The notes under the pieces: model-generated | Told to the model about the DNA's origin: nothing | Database searches by the model: none | Seen by the model: only the letters and a program-made list of their open reading frames with translations | In this document: positions 8,446 to 18,160 of the stretch, piece after piece | How the letters are laid out: each line of letters opens with the position of its first letter | Position numbering within the stretch: the stretch's first letter is position 1 | From: Bacillaceae bacterium | Lineage (GTDB): Bacteria; Bacillota; Bacilli; Bacillales_A; Planococcaceae | DNA: 21,264 bases | Reading direction: 5' to 3' | NCBI GenBank assembly: GCA_030149685.1 | Contig: JASLGI010000105.1 | Span: 1 to 21,264, forward strand | Translations under genes and position numbers: made by a program

Positions 8446-9645
8446 ATGAGTAGCGATCTACTCGATGCATTAAATGCGTTAGAACAACAAAAAGGAATTT
8501 CACGAGACGTACTTGTCGAAGCGATTGAGGCAGCGTTAATTACAGCTTATAAACGAAACTTCAACCAAGCACAAAACGTACGCATCAATTTAGATTTAGA
8601 AAAAGGAATTATTGAAGTTTTCTCACGTAAAGAAGTTGTTGAGGAAGTTGAAGATGACCGATTAGAATTAGATTTAGAAGAAGCGCGTGACATTAATCCA
8701 GTATATGAATTAGGAGATATTGTTGAGCAAGAAGTAACACCGCGAGATTTCGGTCGAATTGCAGCACAAACAGCGAAGCAAGTAGTGACTCAACGTGTTC
8801 GTGAAGCAGAGCGAGGCATTATTTATGAAGAGTATGTTGATCGTGAAGAAGACATTGTTAATGGTGTCGTTGAACGTTTCGATGCACGTAATTTATATGT
8901 CGGTCTCGGTCGAGTGGAAGCAGTTTTACCACAGAGTGAGCAAATTCCTACAGAAACATATGATCCACACGATCGAATTAAAGTATATATCACAAAAGTA
9001 GAACGTACATCACGTGGTCCCCAAGTGTTCGTTTCACGTACACACCCTGGACTTTTGCGTCGATTATTTGAAATGGAAGTTCCAGAGATTTACGATGGGA
9101 TTGTTGAGATTAAAACGATTGCTCGTGAAGCAGGAGACCGTTCAAAAGTTTCTGTTTATACAGCAGATGAACAAGTCGATCCTGTCGGTTCATGTGTTGG
9201 TTCACGTGGAGCACGTGTACAAGCAATTTCTGATGAATTAAGCGGTGAGAAAATTGACATTGTTGAATGGTCAGAAGACCCAGCAATATTTGTAGCGAAT
9301 GCGTTAAGCCCTTCAGAAGTGTTACACGTAGCAGTCGACGAAGAAGAACGCTCAACAACAGTTGTCGTTCCTGATTATCAATTATCACTCGCTATCGGAA
9401 AACGCGGTCAAAACGCACGACTTGCAGCGAAATTAACAGGATGGAAAATCGATATTAAAAGCGAAACAGATGCTCGAGAGTTAGGGATTTATCCGCCAGT
9501 TGCTTTACCGGAAGCAGAAACACAAACATTAGAAGAAGCTTTCGGTGAAGTGTCTGATGAGCTAGAAGGTTTTTTTGATGTCGAAGAAGAAAATGCAGAA
9601 GAATCATTTGAAGAATTAGAAGAAGTTTTAGAAAAAGAAGAATAA
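8446..9645 (+). CDS. nusA: Transcription termination/antitermination factor NusA
   Basis: NusA binds RNA polymerase and modulates pausing and intrinsic termination. The 399-residue protein has the N-terminal polymerase-binding domain (about 1-125), an S1 domain (about 130-200), and two KH domains with GSRG at 252-255 and GKRG at 318-321. After the KH2 end (ARELGIYPPVA) comes a strongly acidic tail of about 45 residues, rich in Glu and Asp, which makes it longer than the 371-residue B. subtilis protein. It lacks the C-terminal acidic repeat domains of the E. coli form. The ATG at 8446 is used because TAGGAGTGA precedes it well; the in-frame GTG at 8437 overlaps that site. Probably self-regulated through the leader hairpin before rimP. 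Confidence 0.96.
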   Translation: MSSDLLDALNALEQQKGISRDVLVEAIEAALITAYKRNFNQAQNVRINLDLEKGIIEVFSRKEVVEEVEDDRLELDLEEARDINPVYELGDIVEQEVTPRDFGRIAAQTAKQVVTQRVREAERGIIYEEYVDREEDIVNGVVERFDARNLYVGLGRVEAVLPQSEQIPTETYDPHDRIKVYITKVERTSRGPQVFVSRTHPGLLRRLFEMEVPEIYDGIVEIKTIAREAGDRSKVSVYTADEQVDPVGSCVGSRGARVQAISDELSGEKIDIVEWSEDPAIFVANALSPSEVLHVAVDEEERSTTVVVPDYQLSLAIGKRGQNARLAAKLTGWKIDIKSETDARELGIYPPVALPEAETQTLEEAFGEVSDELEGFFDVEEENAEESFEELEEVLEKEE

Positions 9646-9663
9646 AAGAAAGGAATGAGCGAC

Positions 9664-9951
9664 ATGACAAGTAAACGAAAAGTTCCATTACGTAAATGTG
9701 CTGCAACAGGCGAGCAACTTCCGAAAAAAGAAATGATCCGTATCGTTCGCACGAAAGACGGAGAGGTATTCGTCGATCTGACAGGAAAAGCATCAGGTCG
9801 TGGAACATATATTAAAAAAACGGAAGAAGCCGTAGAAAAAGCTCGCCAAAATCATTCCATTGAACAGCAATTGAAAGCGAAAGTGCCAACAGAAATATAT
9901 GACCAACTGATTTATACAGTTCGTCGAGAGGCGTTGAAAAATGAAAGCTAA
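9664..9951 (+). CDS. rnpM: YlxR family RNA-binding protein (RnpM, RNase P modulator)
   Basis: A small basic protein of 95 residues of the YlxR (DUF448) family. The hallmark features are RKCAATGE near residues 10-17 and the GRGTY loop at 45-49, both typical of the RNA-binding surface. B. subtilis YlxR has been reported to bind and inhibit RNase P, hence the name RnpM. The ATG at 9664 is preferred over the ATG at 9655 because AGAAAGGA lies about 10 bases before the former but directly abuts the latter; the resulting N terminus aligns better with YlxR. It lies 18 bases after nusA, and its 3' end overlaps ylxQ by 11 bases, implying translational coupling. Confidence 0.88.
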   Translation: MTSKRKVPLRKCAATGEQLPKKEMIRIVRTKDGEVFVDLTGKASGRGTYIKKTEEAVEKARQNHSIEQQLKAKVPTEIYDQLIYTVRREALKNES

Positions 9952-10246
9952 ACAAGCATTGAATATGCTCGGCTTAGCTATGCGTGCAGGACAAGTAGTT
10001 GCAGGAGAGAGCACGGTTATCCAATCTGTACAAAAGCGCCAAGCGGCATTTGTCATCTTATCTGAAGAGGCATCAGAACGAACGAAAAAGACAGTGACGA
10101 ATAAATGTCACTCGTACGACATCCCTTATCGAATTTTTGGTGAAAAAGCAGTTCTAGGTCATGCGATTGGCAAAGGGCCACGAACAGTACTCGCAATACG
10201 AGATAAAAACTTTGCAACAAAAATCGATCAATTGTTGGATGAATAA
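9941..10246 (+). CDS. ylxQ: YlxQ, L7Ae-family RNA-binding protein
   Basis: A 101-residue protein of the L7Ae/L30e/S12e superfamily, which bind kink-turn RNA. Conserved segments are [14 protein letters not shown] at the N terminus, [17 protein letters not shown] in the middle and [10 protein letters not shown] near the end. The cellular RNA target of YlxQ is not well established; a ribosome-associated role has been suggested from its place in the nusA-infB operon. The ATG lies inside the ylxR reading frame, 11 bases before its end, and no strong independent ribosome binding site is evident, so coupling to ylxR translation is likely. It ends 16 bases before infB. Confidence 0.9.
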   Translation: MKAKQALNMLGLAMRAGQVVAGESTVIQSVQKRQAAFVILSEEASERTKKTVTNKCHSYDIPYRIFGEKAVLGHAIGKGPRTVLAIRDKNFATKIDQLLDE

Positions 10247-10262
10247 CTATGGAGGTGGTTAC

Positions 10263-12347
10263 ATGACAGAGAAATTACGAGTTCATGAACTAGCGAAACG
10301 AATGAAAAAGACGAGTAAAGAAGTTTTAGAAGCATTAGAAAAAATGAATGTGAATGTGAAAAACCATATGTCTACAATTGAAGAAGATGTAGCAAAAAAG
10401 GTAGAAGAACGATTCGGTATGAAACCAGGAAATACGAATAAACAACAGCCGAAAAATAATAATCAACGACAAAACAATAACAAAAGCCGTCGTCCACGTG
10501 GGCGTCGTGCACGAGGCATTAACCAAGGACGTCGCCGTGCGCCAAGCAAACGTCAAGAAATGCCACTCCCAGAAAAAATTACATTTGAAGATTCTTTAAC
10601 AGTAGGAGAGCTTGCTGAAAAACTTCACCGTAAATCATCTGAAGTGATTAAGAAGTTATTCGGACTCGGCGTTATGGCAACAATTAACCAAGAGTTAGAT
10701 AAAGATACAATCGAACTGATTTGTGCGGATTATGGTGTAGATGTAGAAGAAGAGGTAAGTGTTGATTTAACAGACCTCGAACTTTACTTCGAAGAACCAG
10801 AAGATGAAGAAGCATTAGCAGCTTATAAAGAGGCACAAATTGAACGTCCTGCAGTTGTTACAATTATGGGTCACGTAGACCACGGAAAAACAACATTACT
10901 CGACTCAATCCGAAATACAAAAGTAACTCAAGGTGAAGCAGGCGGTATTACTCAACATATCGGTGCTTATCAAATCGAAAGTGATAATGGTAAAAAGATT
11001 ACTTTCCTCGATACACCAGGTCACGAAGCATTTACAACGATGCGTGCGCGTGGTGCAGGTGTCACAGATATTACGATTCTCGTCGTAGCAGCAGATGATG
11101 GAGTAATGCCACAAACAGTTGAAGCGATTAGTCACGCTAAAGCAGCTGGTGTACCAATTATCGTTGCAGTAAACAAAATTGACAAACCGACAGCAGCGCC
11201 TGAGCGTGTAATGCAAGAGTTAACAGAACACGGACTAATTGCAGAAGATTGGGGCGGAGATACGATTTTCGTACCAGTATCTGCTTTACAAGGAGAAGGA
11301 ATTGATGATTTACTCGACATGCTTCTCTTAGTCGCGGAAGTAAGTGAATTAAAAGCAAACCCTACAATTCCAGCACGTGGAACAGTCATCGAAGCAGAGC
11401 TTGATCGTGGCCGTGGATCAGTCGCTACATTACTCGTTCAAGATGGAACTTTACGTGTCGGTGATCCACTCGTTGTCGGAGGTACTTACGGGCGAGTACG
11501 TGCGATGATTGATGATTTAGGTCGTCGTGTACAAGAAGCAGGACCATCAACACCTGTTGAAATTACAGGTCTGAATGATGTACCACAAGCAGGAGATCGT
11601 TTTGTCGTCTTTGAAGATGAGAAAACAGCTCGTCAAATTGGAGAAGCGCGTGCAGCGAGTGCTCAACAAGAGCAACGTGGAGAAGCACAACGTATTACAC
11701 TGGACAATTTATTTGATCAAATGTCACAAGGTGATATGAAAGAATTAAACTTAATCGTAAAAGCAGACGTACAAGGTACGGTTGAAGCGATGGCAGCATC
11801 ACTAATGAAAATTGATGTTGAAGGTGTTAAAATCAAGATTATCCACACAGGCGCAGGTGCAATTAATGAATCAGATATTACACTTGCAGCAGCATCTAAT
11901 GCGATTGTTATTGGATTTAACGTACGCCCGGATGCAAATGCCGCTCGAGCAGCTGAAGAAGAAGGCGTAGATATTCGTTTACACCGCGTCATTTACCAAG
12001 CGATTGAAGAAATTGAAGCGGCGATGAAAGGTCTCTTAGATCCAGAATATGAAGAGAAAGTAGTCGGACTCGCAGAAGTACGTGAAACGTTCAAAGTATC
12101 AAAAATTGGTACAATCGCAGGATGTTACGTTACAGAAGGAAAAATTGTTCGCTCAGCAGGTGTGCGTATTATCCGCGATAACATCGTTATTTATGAGGGT
12201 GAGTTAAGTTCACTTAAACGATTCCAAGATGATGCACGTGAAGTTGCAAAAGGATATGAATGTGGACTTACAGTAGAAAAATATAATGATTTAAAAGTGG
12301 GCGACGTCATCGAAGCGTTCGTAATGGAAGAAATTAAGCGCGCATGA
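10263..12347 (+). CDS. infB: Translation initiation factor IF-2
   Basis: IF-2 is the GTPase that places initiator tRNA on the 30S subunit and promotes subunit joining. The 694-residue protein starts with the IF2-N domain (1-50), followed by a basic, Asn/Gln/Arg-rich linker (about 57-100) and a second IF2-N-like segment. The GTPase has G1 GHVDHGKTT at 203-211, G3 DTPGH at 250-254 and G4 NKID at 304-307. Domains II, III and the fMet-tRNA-binding domain fill the rest ([14 protein letters not shown] near the end). The ATG at 10263 has GGAGGTGGT just upstream. Met100 could be an internal start like the short IF-2 form of B. subtilis, but its ribosome binding site is weak. The stop overlaps ylxP by four bases (ATGA). 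Confidence 0.97.
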   Translation: MTEKLRVHELAKRMKKTSKEVLEALEKMNVNVKNHMSTIEEDVAKKVEERFGMKPGNTNKQQPKNNNQRQNNNKSRRPRGRRARGINQGRRRAPSKRQEMPLPEKITFEDSLTVGELAEKLHRKSSEVIKKLFGLGVMATINQELDKDTIELICADYGVDVEEEVSVDLTDLELYFEEPEDEEALAAYKEAQIERPAVVTIMGHVDHGKTTLLDSIRNTKVTQGEAGGITQHIGAYQIESDNGKKITFLDTPGHEAFTTMRARGAGVTDITILVVAADDGVMPQTVEAISHAKAAGVPIIVAVNKIDKPTAAPERVMQELTEHGLIAEDWGGDTIFVPVSALQGEGIDDLLDMLLLVAEVSELKANPTIPARGTVIEAELDRGRGSVATLLVQDGTLRVGDPLVVGGTYGRVRAMIDDLGRRVQEAGPSTPVEITGLNDVPQAGDRFVVFEDEKTARQIGEARAASAQQEQRGEAQRITLDNLFDQMSQGDMKELNLIVKADVQGTVEAMAASLMKIDVEGVKIKIIHTGAGAINESDITLAAASNAIVIGFNVRPDANAARAAEEEGVDIRLHRVIYQAIEEIEAAMKGLLDPEYEEKVVGLAEVRETFKVSKIGTIAGCYVTEGKIVRSAGVRIIRDNIVIYEGELSSLKRFQDDAREVAKGYECGLTVEKYNDLKVGDVIEAFVMEEIKRA

Positions 12348-12622
12348 TTGTCGCACTCGAATGTTCATTCGTTATTTTTGAAGGACAGTCGTTGAAAGCA
12401 AAACGTTCGATTGTACGTCCAATGATTGATAAGATTCGTGCACGTTACAATGTATCAATCGCTGAAATTGATCATCAAGATTTATGGCAACGAGCAACCT
12501 TTTTGCTCGTTGCTGCAAGTGCTAGTAGACAAGCAGCAGAGAAAGAAATTAAACGTGCATTACGTGTACTTGAATCTTCTCATGAATGGGAATTAATCGA
12601 ATCAGAAATGTTTTATTATTAA
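12344..12622 (+). CDS. ylxP: YlxP, DUF503 family protein
   Basis: A 92-residue protein of the DUF503 family, found between infB and rbfA throughout Bacillales. The conserved element is [26 protein letters not shown], followed by a ferredoxin-like alpha/beta pattern. Its molecular function is not firmly known; the operon context (IF-2, RbfA, RimP) points to ribosome biogenesis or translation. Its start overlaps the infB stop as ATGA, so it is very likely translated by coupling. It ends 26 bases before rbfA. Confidence 0.9.
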   Translation: MIVALECSFVIFEGQSLKAKRSIVRPMIDKIRARYNVSIAEIDHQDLWQRATFLLVAASASRQAAEKEIKRALRVLESSHEWELIESEMFYY

Positions 12623-12648
12623 TTTGAAAGAGAAACGAGGTGACACAT

Positions 12649-13002
12649 ATGTCATTACGTGCAAATCGTGTCGCAGAACAGATGAAACAAGACTTAGGAA
12701 AAATTATTGATCAAAAGTTAAAAAATCCTAAAGTCGGTTTCGTGACAGTCACAGATGTAGAAGTGACAGAAGGATTGCAAGAAGCGAAAATCTTCGTATC
12801 CGTCCTCGGAACAGATGAAGAACGTGCTCGTACGATGCAAGGATTAGAAGAGTCAAAAGGTTTTTTACGGACAGAAATTGGTAAGCGAATTCGTATGTAT
12901 AAAGTACCTGAATTACGCTTTGAATATGATCATTCCATTGAACAAGGGAATCGTATTGAACAGTTAATTCGTAAATTAAAAGAAGATGAACGCGAACGAT
13001 AA
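12649..13002 (+). CDS. rbfA: 30S ribosome-binding factor RbfA
   Basis: RbfA binds the 30S subunit during late 16S rRNA maturation and is needed for growth in the cold. The 117-residue product has the same length as B. subtilis RbfA. It has a KH-like fold with the segments NPKVGFVTVTDVEVT and RTEIGKRIRMYKVPELRF, which are diagnostic, and ends with the HSIEQGNRIEQLI helix. The ATG at 12649 follows CGAGGTGA at a suitable distance; the GTG at 12640 is part of that ribosome binding site. A hairpin with a T run follows its stop codon at once. Confidence 0.95.
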   Translation: MSLRANRVAEQMKQDLGKIIDQKLKNPKVGFVTVTDVEVTEGLQEAKIFVSVLGTDEERARTMQGLEESKGFLRTEIGKRIRMYKVPELRFEYDHSIEQGNRIEQLIRKLKEDERER

Positions 13003-13008
13003 AAAGGA

Positions 13009-13045
13009 GGCGACGACGACCCGTCAAGGCGTCCGTCGCCTTTTT
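13009..13045 (+). terminator. Terminator-like hairpin between rbfA and truB
   Basis: GGCGACG (13009-13015) pairs with CGTCGCC (13034-13040), extended inward by ACG with CGT across a one-base bulge, and followed by five T residues. It starts only six bases after the rbfA stop and lies 31 bases before the truB start. It may reduce transcription of truB-ribF relative to the upstream operon. Confidence 0.65.
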
Positions 13046-13075
13046 CATCTGTTTAAATCGATAGGAGGAATATAA

Positions 13076-13987
13076 ATGCACGGGATTATTCCGATTTGGA
13101 AAGAAAAAGGGATGACTTCTCATGATGTCGTATATAAAGTGAGAAAAATCATCGGAATAAAAAAAGTTGGACATACAGGTACACTCGATCCTGAAGTAGA
13201 AGGAGTTCTTCCTATTTGTATCGGTCAAGCGACAAAGCTCGCTTCATTTATTTTAGATAGTGATAAAGTATACGAAGCAGAAGTAACAATTGGTCAAGCA
13301 ACTGAAACTGAAGATCGGACTGGAAAGATTATCGCCGAAGATACTTCGGTGAAGACGATTAAACATGAGCAGTTAGTCCAAGTATTCAACGAGATGACAG
13401 GAAAAATTGTTCAAACGCCACCAATGTATTCCGCAATTCGTGTGAATGGGCGTCGACTCTATGAGTATGCAAGGTTAGGAATAGAAGTAGAACGTCCTTC
13501 TCGTGAAATATGTATTCGTGAATTAACGAGATTAGACGGAGAAGACGATCTTGAAGGTATGTATCCATCTTTTGCATTTCGTGTTACTTGCAGTAAGGGA
13601 ACATACGTCCGTACATTGGCAGTAGATATCGGAAAGAAATTAGGATATCCCGCTCATATGTCTTCACTTATTCGTGTAGAATCAGGCGGCTATGAGCAAG
13701 AAGATTGTGTAACATTAGAACAATTGCAAGAAGTAGTTGAACGTGATGCATTAAGTGACGTATTATTGCCACTAGAGACAGCATTATCAGACTATCCATT
13801 TGTTGAAGTGTCAGAAGAAGACGAATGGCTCTACCGTAATGGACAAGTGTTTGACGCGCATCCATTATTACAAACATACGATGAGATAGTCGTAGCATTT
13901 AATGGAAAAGCAATCGGCATTTATCAAAACCACCCGACGAAAGAAGGTCGTATGAAACCGTCGAAAATGTTTCCATTAAATAAGTAA
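13076..13987 (+). CDS. truB: tRNA pseudouridine-55 synthase TruB
   Basis: TruB converts uridine 55 in the T-loop of tRNAs to pseudouridine. The 303-residue protein carries the TruB signature GHTGTLDP at residues 32-39, with D38 as the catalytic aspartate, followed by GVLPICIGQATK. The later GKIVQTPPMYSAIRVNGRRLYEYAR segment and the CSKGTYVRTLAVDIG motif form the rest of the catalytic core, and a small C-terminal domain ends the protein. The ATG is preceded by TAGGAGGAA. It is 15 bases ahead of ribF, the standard Bacillales pairing. Confidence 0.96.
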   Translation: MHGIIPIWKEKGMTSHDVVYKVRKIIGIKKVGHTGTLDPEVEGVLPICIGQATKLASFILDSDKVYEAEVTIGQATETEDRTGKIIAEDTSVKTIKHEQLVQVFNEMTGKIVQTPPMYSAIRVNGRRLYEYARLGIEVERPSREICIRELTRLDGEDDLEGMYPSFAFRVTCSKGTYVRTLAVDIGKKLGYPAHMSSLIRVESGGYEQEDCVTLEQLQEVVERDALSDVLLPLETALSDYPFVEVSEEDEWLYRNGQVFDAHPLLQTYDEIVVAFNGKAIGIYQNHPTKEGRMKPSKMFPLNK

Positions 13988-14002
13988 GAGAGGGAGGATA
14001 CA

Positions 14003-14938
14003 GTGGAAATTGTGAAATTGCATTACCCTGACCAATTAAAGACGACAGTGACGAATCATTATTCGTTAGCAATCGGATTTTTTGATGGTATCCATAAAGG
14101 GCACCGAGAAGTAATTCGTCAGGCAGTAAAAACAGCAGAGGCACGTTCACTCGTCCCAGCAGTGATGACGTTTGATCCGCATCCATCATATTTATTTAAA
14201 AAAGAAGGCGTTCTTTATTTAACGCCACTTGAAGAAAAAGTTCGTCAATTAGAACAACTCGGTGTTGAAGTATTGTTTATCGTTACGTTTGATTGGACAT
14301 TAGCGTCTCTTACACCGAGCGAGTTTATCGATACATTTATACGAGGCCTTCACGTAGAACATGTCACAGCAGGTTTTGATTTTACGTTTGGACGAAAAGG
14401 TGAAGGTACGATGAAACAAATGAAAGAATTAGCAAATGGTGATTACACAACGACTACTGTCGATAAAGTAACAATAGGCGATGAAAAAGTATCATCGACA
14501 CGTATTCGTCAATTGTTAACAGAGGGAGAAGTAGAAAAGGCAGAGCTACTGTTAGCCCGACCTTATCGTACGATTGGAACAGTTATTGACGGGGCGAAAA
14601 GAGGTCGGACAATTGGTTTTCCGACAGCAAACTTACAAGTGGAATCTAAATATGTTCAGCCGAAACAAGGAGTTTACGCTGTATATGTATGGATCGACAA
14701 TCAACGATTTGAAGGTGTTTGTAATGTCGGAGTTGTACCTACATTTGAAACAGGACCCGAAGTATCGATTGAAGTACATATTTTGTCATTCGATCAAACA
14801 ATCTATGGTGAAAAAATTGCAGTTGATTGGAAATATCGCTTGAGAGATGAAATGAAGTTTAAAGGTGTCGATGCTTTAGTAGAGCAAATTGCAGCAGATA
14901 AAGAAAAAGCGATTCGACTTTTTCAAACAGAAGAATAA
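14003..14938 (+). CDS. ribF: Bifunctional riboflavin kinase / FAD synthetase
   Basis: The 311-residue enzyme makes FMN from riboflavin and then FAD (called RibC in B. subtilis). The N-terminal nucleotidyltransferase half shows GFFDGIHKGH at residues 25-34, FDPHPS, and the SSTRIRQLL motif near 165. The C-terminal riboflavin kinase half shows GRTIGFPTAN at 201-210 and the GVYAVYV strand. The start is GTG at 14003, with AGGGAGGA just upstream. It closes the operon that starts with rimP. No clear terminator follows; the rpsO promoter starts within five bases of its stop. No FMN riboswitch is seen upstream. Confidence 0.95.
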   Translation: MEIVKLHYPDQLKTTVTNHYSLAIGFFDGIHKGHREVIRQAVKTAEARSLVPAVMTFDPHPSYLFKKEGVLYLTPLEEKVRQLEQLGVEVLFIVTFDWTLASLTPSEFIDTFIRGLHVEHVTAGFDFTFGRKGEGTMKQMKELANGDYTTTTVDKVTIGDEKVSSTRIRQLLTEGEVEKAELLLARPYRTIGTVIDGAKRGRTIGFPTANLQVESKYVQPKQGVYAVYVWIDNQRFEGVCNVGVVPTFETGPEVSIEVHILSFDQTIYGEKIAVDWKYRLRDEMKFKGVDALVEQIAADKEKAIRLFQTEE

Positions 14939-14941
14939 CAT

Positions 14942-14970
14942 TTGCACTTTTTTAAAGGACATGATATATT
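14942..14970 (+). promoter_or_regulatory. Promoter of rpsO
   Basis: TTGCAC (14942-14947) and TATATT (14965-14970) are spaced by 17 bases, with an extended TGn element directly before the -10. The predicted start is near 14977, giving a leader of about 88 bases before rpsO. The -35 hexamer is the same as that of the rimP operon promoter. Confidence 0.65.
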
Positions 14971-14976
14971 AGGGAA

Positions 14977-15064
14977 GTGTTTGAAAGAACCTCTTCTTGG
15001 CTAGTCGACTCACCATCGCTTGCTCGGAGGTAGGGGATATTTTATATTACAGGAGGTGATAAGG
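14977..15064 (+). promoter_or_regulatory. rpsO 5' leader, possible S15 autoregulatory RNA
   Basis: The leader is long for a single small ribosomal gene. ACCTC (14989-14993) can pair with GAGGT (15027-15031), enclosing an interior that contains the self-complementary AGTCGACT (15003-15010). S15 is known to repress its own mRNA in several bacteria, including Bacillaceae, through leader structures. The pairing here was found by eye; I cannot show that it matches a known S15 leader class. Confidence 0.35.
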
Positions 15065-15334
15065 ATGGCAATGACAACAGAACGTAAAGCGGAGATTATT
15101 GAAACATACCGCGTACACGAAAATGATACAGGATCTGCAGAAGTACAGATCGCTATCCTTACGGAGCAAATCAACAACTTAAACGAACATTTACGTACAC
15201 ATAAGAAAGACCACCACTCACGTCGTGGACTTTATACGATGATTGGAACACGTCGTCGTCTCTTAAAATATTTACGTGAAAACGAAGTTCAACGTTACCG
15301 CGACATTATCGCGAAACTTGGCTTACGTCGTTAA
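15065..15334 (+). CDS. rpsO: 30S ribosomal protein S15
   Basis: S15 is a primary 16S rRNA-binding protein of the small subunit platform. The 89-residue product matches the family length exactly. The central segments [20 protein letters not shown] and the C-terminal [13 protein letters not shown] are nearly invariant in Bacillales. The ATG at 15065 is used because AGGAGGTGAT ends five bases before it and the N terminus (MAMTTERK) aligns with S15; the in-frame TTG at 15020 would add unrelated residues. It is transcribed from its own promoter and ends at a strong terminator. Confidence 0.97.
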   Translation: MAMTTERKAEIIETYRVHENDTGSAEVQIAILTEQINNLNEHLRTHKKDHHSRRGLYTMIGTRRRLLKYLRENEVQRYRDIIAKLGLRR

Positions 15335-15345
15335 TAAGTACTTAC

Positions 15346-15371
15346 AAAGCGGGCAATCGCCCGCTTTTTTT
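15346..15371 (+). terminator. Intrinsic terminator after rpsO
   Basis: GCGGGC (15349-15354) pairs with GCCCGC (15359-15364) around AATC, extended by A-T pairs, and is followed by seven T residues. This is the strongest canonical terminator in the window. Confidence 0.9.
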
Positions 15372-15432
15372 GATAGAAATATTTGAAGAATAGAAAAAAA
15401 CATGAGTGAAAAAAAGAGAGTACGAAAGAAAT

Positions 15433-15462
15433 TTCGCAAAACAGCTCATTTTTTGTTACACT
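15433..15462 (+). promoter_or_regulatory. Candidate promoter of pnp
   Basis: An extended -10, TGTTACACT (15454-15462), has TTCGCA 18 bases upstream (15433-15438). The predicted start near 15469 would give a leader of about 36 bases. A promoter is expected because a strong terminator lies between rpsO and pnp, but each hexamer matches consensus only partly. The small repeat ACACT/AGTGT at 15458-15474 overlaps the start region. Confidence 0.35.
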
Positions 15463-15504
15463 TATTGATAGTGTTTCGTTAGGTATATAGAGAGGAGAAC
15501 GATT

Positions 15505-17616
<2,112 letters not shown>

Positions 17617-17624
17617 GTAGAAAG

Positions 17625-17659
17625 ATGACGATGTAGTGTAAACTACACGTCATTTTTTT
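17625..17659 (+). terminator. Intrinsic terminator after pnp
   Basis: ATGACG (17625-17630) pairs with CGTCAT (17648-17653), then a single bulged A, then TGTAGT with ACTACA around a GTAA loop, followed by a run of six T residues. It insulates the mutT-helicase pair from pnp. Confidence 0.9.
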
Positions 17660-17708
17660 GTTTTGATTTCCAATATGCAGCAAATTAGATGATCCTTGCC
17701 GCGGCGCA

Positions 17709-17717
17709 TGCTACACT
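17709..17717 (+). promoter_or_regulatory. Candidate extended -10 promoter of the mutT-helicase pair
   Basis: TGCTACACT has an extended TGn followed by TACACT, placed 33 bases before the mutT start. No good -35 hexamer is seen at 16-18 bases. It resembles the element proposed before pnp. A separate promoter is expected here because of the pnp terminator. Confidence 0.35.
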
Positions 17718-17749
17718 AAATCCGGATTATGAAAAAAGGAGAAGGATTT

Positions 17750-18160
17750 ATGAAAAAACAAGTACATGTTGTTGCAGCAGTCATTGCACGAAGTAATGGT
17801 GATTTACTCTGTGCTTTACGATCACCTGAAATGACACAACCGAATATGTGGGAGTTTCCAGGTGGGAAAATTGAAAAAGGAGAGTCAAAAAAAGAAGCAC
17901 TCATCCGCGAAATACAAGAAGAGCTCAATTGTACAATTGATGTTTACGAGCAAGTAGAAGATACGACTTACGAATATGAAAAAGTCATTGTTCGATTAGA
18001 AACATTTCATGCGACAATTAAAGAAGGAATACCTATCAATGAAGAACATGCTGAATTTCGATGGATGCCGATTGAACACTTGCATGAGCTGACATGGGCG
18101 CCGGCAGATATACCTGCTGTTAAGCGACTCCAAAAAGAGAGTCGTGATAGGAATGAATAA
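17750..18160 (+). CDS. MutT-like NUDIX (deoxy)nucleoside triphosphate pyrophosphohydrolase
   Basis: A 136-residue NUDIX hydrolase. The NUDIX box runs from G39 to C61: G39, E45, R53-E54 and E57-E58 are all present, so metal binding should be intact, but the usual Gly after EEx is Asn60. The segment before it (LRSPEMTQPNMWEFPGGK) resembles the MutT/NudG subgroup that hydrolyses 8-oxo-dGTP, CTP or modified pyrimidine nucleotides, so a nucleotide-pool cleaning role is likely; the substrate cannot be set. I choose the ATG at 17750, with AAAGGAGAAGG upstream, over the ATG at 17729, which precedes that site. Its last codons overlap the helicase start, pointing to a two-gene operon with coupled translation. 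Confidence 0.85.
   Translation: MKKQVHVVAAVIARSNGDLLCALRSPEMTQPNMWEFPGGKIEKGESKKEALIREIQEELNCTIDVYEQVEDTTYEYEKVIVRLETFHATIKEGIPINEEHAEFRWMPIEHLHELTWAPADIPAVKRLQKESRDRNE

Noticed and set aside
9455..9808. A 117-codon open frame on the - strand opposite the end of nusA and ylxR
   Set aside because: Its Leu/Phe-rich translation is the complement of the Glu/Lys-rich coding strand; there is no start signal or family match.
12749..13228. A 159-codon open frame on the - strand opposite rbfA and truB
   Set aside because: It is fully antisense to two well-supported genes, has no ribosome binding site or recognisable domain, and its composition is that of a reversed coding frame.
13981..14003. FMN riboswitch before ribF
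   Set aside because: The truB-ribF gap is 15 bases, far too short for an FMN aptamer.
15465..15491. TTGATA/TATAGA as the pnp promoter
   Set aside because: The spacing is only 15 bases and the predicted start would fall within the ribosome binding site, so the alternative at 15433-15462 is preferred.
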